Assembly (NCBI GenBank): GCA_936450465.1
Contig: OW388299.1
Location: 44,031,548 to 44,095,547, forward strand
Reading direction: 5' to 3'
Length of the DNA stretch: 64,000 nucleotides
Origin: Gibbula magus
Lineage: Eukaryota > Mollusca > Gastropoda > Trochida > Trochidae
Shown here piece after piece: positions 61,150-64,000 of this stretch. Both the position numbers and the translations under genes were made by a program. Every line of letters begins with the position of its first letter. The first letter of the stretch is position 1. Below the pieces are notes generated by a model, which saw only the letters and a list, made by a program, of their open reading frames with translations, was not told where the DNA came from and did not search any database.

Positions 61150-61265
61150 TCATCGTCCCATCCGACCATCTTCCCACGCAAGGCATAACTCGCGCTAGCT
61201 AATCTCCAACTCTAAATTAGCAAGTTGGAGACAGGCGCGAGCTACCTTGCGTGTGAAGATGCCAT
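61150..61265. repeat. Fold-back repeat (CATCTTCCCACGCAAGG)
   Basis: CGACCATCTTCCCACGCAAGG and AACTCGCGCTAGC pair with CGCGAGCTACCTTGCGTGTG and AAGATG; CTCCAACT/AGTTGGAG forms the inner stem. Confidence 0.75.
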
Positions 61266-61334
61266 CCGACTGACGGCGAAAGTTATTGCTGAACTTCACT
61301 GAGAACAGTGTACAGTAGCACGGACTTAGTAATT

Positions 61335-63269
61335 AAGGATTCTGCCCTTTGGGGCAGAATCCTTATTGTTATTGGCGTGTTTTTTTTGTTTTTTTGTTTA
61401 TTATTTGCACCGATTTTGTCCAATCTATTCTGCAGAAATGGCTGCAGAGAATTCAACCAAACTTTACAGTCTGACAGCCCTTAGTGTGAACTAATTAAAT
61501 TTACCTTTTCGGCCCAATCGTTTCACCCATTAAAGGTCCAGTTCGAATCCAAATTTCGATTTTTAACATGGGAAAATTTTTCAAAATGCACTTAGAGACT
61601 TGGAACTTTTTGCAAAAGATGCGCAAGAACAATACGATCAAAAAAGTAAATCATGACCACTTCGTAGGTCACGTGGTTTAGCCGCCATTTTGATTTTCTT
61701 AAAATTTGTCTGATTTTGACATGTTAAATTAAGGTCTAAATAATCCCAGTGACATACTAGAGACTCGCAACTTGTTTTAAAAGACGCTTAATAACTAGAC
61801 AAGCAAAATATGTTACCATTGCGAAGTCGTAGGTCACGTGGTTTCCGCGCCATATTGAATTTTAACCTTTTTTGATCATGCACTTTTGCGGAAACACCAC
61901 TTTGAAGACAGTTGCATCTAAGCACTGAATCTTAGATTTATATGCAGCTGAAGCATTCGAGAATAGAAAGTTTGTTATATTTTGAGTAAACTCCTAATAC
62001 TTGTTTCAAAATCACCTTTCAAAGTATGGCACTTTTGAATATTTTAATAAGTTGAGTTGAACTGACTTGATGAAGATTTTATTGAAGCGTCACTAGACAA
62101 TAGACCACTAATAATTTGATTTTCAGTAATTTCTATTGTAGAGGCATTGGACATAGCTACGAACTTTTACTTCAACCCGGAAGCAATTCAGAGACAATGC
62201 AGTCCATTTCTTTTTGATGTGTAAACAGAGGAAATTCCTACTTTCGTTTTGACATACATTGTGTTGCTGGGGAGTCAGTCCTGCTACACATTATATATAG
62301 ATGGTGTTATTGTATCGAGAATTACTGACTGTTGCCGGAAATTACCAATTTGAAGATACTCGACACAGGATAATGACAATATTATCGAAACAAAATGATG
62401 TCTTAAAGATGTATTAAATATTATCAGTAATTTTCTTACCTCATTTCAGTTGTTACTCTGGTCGAACGGTAACGCGTCTGCCTTCTAATCAAGCTTGTTT
62501 AGTACACGGGTTCAAGTCCACAAAAGAGAAACTTTTTCGACTTAACTATAATTTTAAATATTCAAAACTTATTTTTGTTTGTATGTTAACTTGTTTTGAC
62601 TTGTTTTAGCGCTTTTGTTTATGCAAACATTCATATTGGCAACACTGTCCAGATTAGTGTACTGGCTACTTTTTTACGTTATATTTTTGAATATTTCTTC
62701 ACATGTAACCAATAAGCTGCTGTCATGGAACATTTTGGTACGTTTGCCCATATCCAAATTAATCTATGACCTCGGCCGATTTTGGATTTTCGACTTCTTT
62801 AATGAGATTTCTGTCCAAAAGTTAAAATTTCCATCTCAATTTCTGGAAAACTGTATCAGACAGTTTCACAAAATCTTCACCAAACTAAGTACAGCAAGAA
62901 CAGGTTGACATGGCGACTGTACAGCAGGCTGAAAAAGGATTTTTGACAAAGAGATTTAAAAAAAGTTAACAAAACTCCAAACTTTTTTAAAAAGATGTGC
63001 AATACCAGGGACCTCTATATAATGTCACTGGCAATACTAATACAAACAGAAAAGCAACAGTCGCGTGGTTTAGCCACCATTTTGATTTTCTTTGAAGTTG
63101 TTCGATTTTGACGTGTAAAATCTCAAAACTCCTAGAGACATCCTAGAGACTTGAAACTTATTAAAAAAAAAGGTGCAATTACATTTGGAAGATGTCCTAA
63201 TTCATTATCTTTGAATTAAATAAAACATTTAAACGCAGAATCCGCTTGTCGTCGCTTGCGACTATATTT
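61335..63269 (+). mobile_element. Helentron-like non-autonomous element 4
   Basis: Perfect-arm 5' palindrome AAGGATTCTGCCC/GGGGCAGAATCCTT (61335-61364). Body has units about 165 bp apart (CGTAGGTCACGTGGTTT at 61663 and 61828; diverged copy near 63062). 3' inverted sub-terminal GCAGAATCC (63235-63243) then hairpin-capable GTCGTCGCTTGCGAC (63248-63262). It lacks the TCCG microsatellite and the CTTG end of elements 1-3. A tRNA-like insertion lies inside. Confidence 0.65.
62455..62530 (+). repeat. tRNA-like Pol III box element inside element 4
   Basis: CTGGTCGAACGGTAACGCG (A box) and GGGTTCAAGTCC (B box) with a TTCTAA anticodon-loop-like stretch between. Arms do not close fully; a SINE head is more likely than a tRNA. 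Confidence 0.4.
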
Positions 63270-64000
63270 AAGGATTCTGCCCTTTGGGGCAGAATCCTTA
63301 TTGTTATTGGCGTGTATTTTTTTTATTAGTACCGATTTTGTGACACCTATTCTGCAGAAACGGCTGCAGATAATTCAACCAAACTTTACAGTCTGACAGC
63401 CCTTAGTGCGAACTAATTAAATTGAGCTTTTGGGCCCAATCGTTTCACCCATTAAAGATCCAGTTCGAATCCAAATTTCGATTTTAAACATTGGAAAATT
63501 TTTCAAAATGCAGCTAGAGACTTGGAACTTTTAGCCAAAGATGCGCAATAACCATGCGAGCAAAAAAGTAAATCATGGCGAATTCGTAAGTCACGTGGTT
63601 TTTCCGCCATTTTGATTTTAGACACATTTTACAATTTTCCGACCCCATGCACCTTTGGCAATCTTCTCCTCTGAAGATACTAACATCTAAGAGCTCAAAC
63701 TTGCATAAATGTGTAGCTAAAGGGTTGGTGATTAAACGATAGTCCAAAGCATTAGCGAACGCTTTATACTTTTTTAACAGTGACCTTTCAAAGTCCGACA
63801 ATTTTTGAAAATCGCAAACTTCAAAGGGAGATAATTCAAAAACCTACGAATCGAATTGAAAGATTTTTTCAGGAGAATAAGACAGGACTATGGCCGTTAT
63901 GAATCAATAATAAAATCGCTCGCGAACAGTCATTTCCGGTCATAATAAAGAAAAACTTTTAGCATGGGAAATTGTTTTTAAATCCACTTAGAGACTTGAA
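63270..64000 (+). mobile_element. Helentron-like element 5, tandem copy of element 4, cut by window end
   Basis: Begins with the same 30-bp palindrome (63270-63299) and the same following text (TTGTTATTGGCGTGT, CTGCAGAAACGGCTGCAGA) as element 4, directly abutting its 3' end. Confidence 0.7.

Overview
This is a eukaryotic, intron-rich and repeat-dense window. It is almost certainly from a mollusc, and a bivalve or gastropod is the best guess. The grounds are spliced genes with GT-AG introns, AATAAA signals, an invertebrate BPI/LBP gene, and short repeat types typical of molluscan DNA: (TCCG)n-bearing elements, a GAGTGAGTGAGTT-type repeat, and many fold-back MITEs. No bacterial-style operons, rRNA or CRISPR arrays were seen. 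Host identity is inference. The gene models come from reading splice sites and translations by eye; no transcript or database evidence was available.

Three protein-coding genes are supported. (1) A BPI/LBP-family secreted lipid/LPS-binding immune protein on the + strand, 205-29449. Fourteen coding exons are in the window, and the 5' end lies upstream. Its first visible intron holds about 13.4 kb of a 53-bp satellite (487-13900), then about 1.6 kb of a related 17-bp array. (2) A small secreted protein precursor on the + strand, 40922-43945, with three exons, 211 aa and no cysteine. It has a signal peptide, an acidic propeptide, an RRPKR processing site and a basic mature part. Its last exon resembles C-terminal domains of bacterial polymorphic toxins. 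(3) The mitochondrial glycine cleavage system H protein (GCSH) on the - strand, 57187-51604, with five exons, 165 aa and the lipoyl-lysine motif.

Layout: 1-29.5 kb is the BPI gene with its satellite and transposon-filled introns. 29.5-40.6 kb is intergenic, with a 1-kb palindrome, a Helentron-like element, tandem duplications and a hammerhead-like motif. 40.6-44.3 kb is the secreted-protein gene. 44.3-51.1 kb is intergenic, with a tRNA-like SINE head and a 1.1-kb palindrome. 51.1-57.2 kb is GCSH. 57.2-64 kb is repeats, including a 3.2-kb element with CCCAGC termini and a tandem pair of Helentron-like elements.

The most interesting signals are these. (a) Five elements share one architecture: a 5' palindrome, a matching 3' sub-terminal inverted repeat, tandem units of about 165-171 bp and a terminal hairpin. 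Two of them end 9-10 nt upstream of BPI exons, so they form the 3' splice region. (b) The satellite has nested structure: a 17-bp unit, a 53-bp trimer and a 5401-bp block duplication. (c) A secreted animal protein carries a toxin-like exon, and its 5' UTR contains repeats complementary to its own signal-peptide codons.

BPI and the secreted basic protein lie in the same orientation 11 kb apart and may both serve extracellular immunity; that link is inference. GCSH is an unrelated housekeeping gene.
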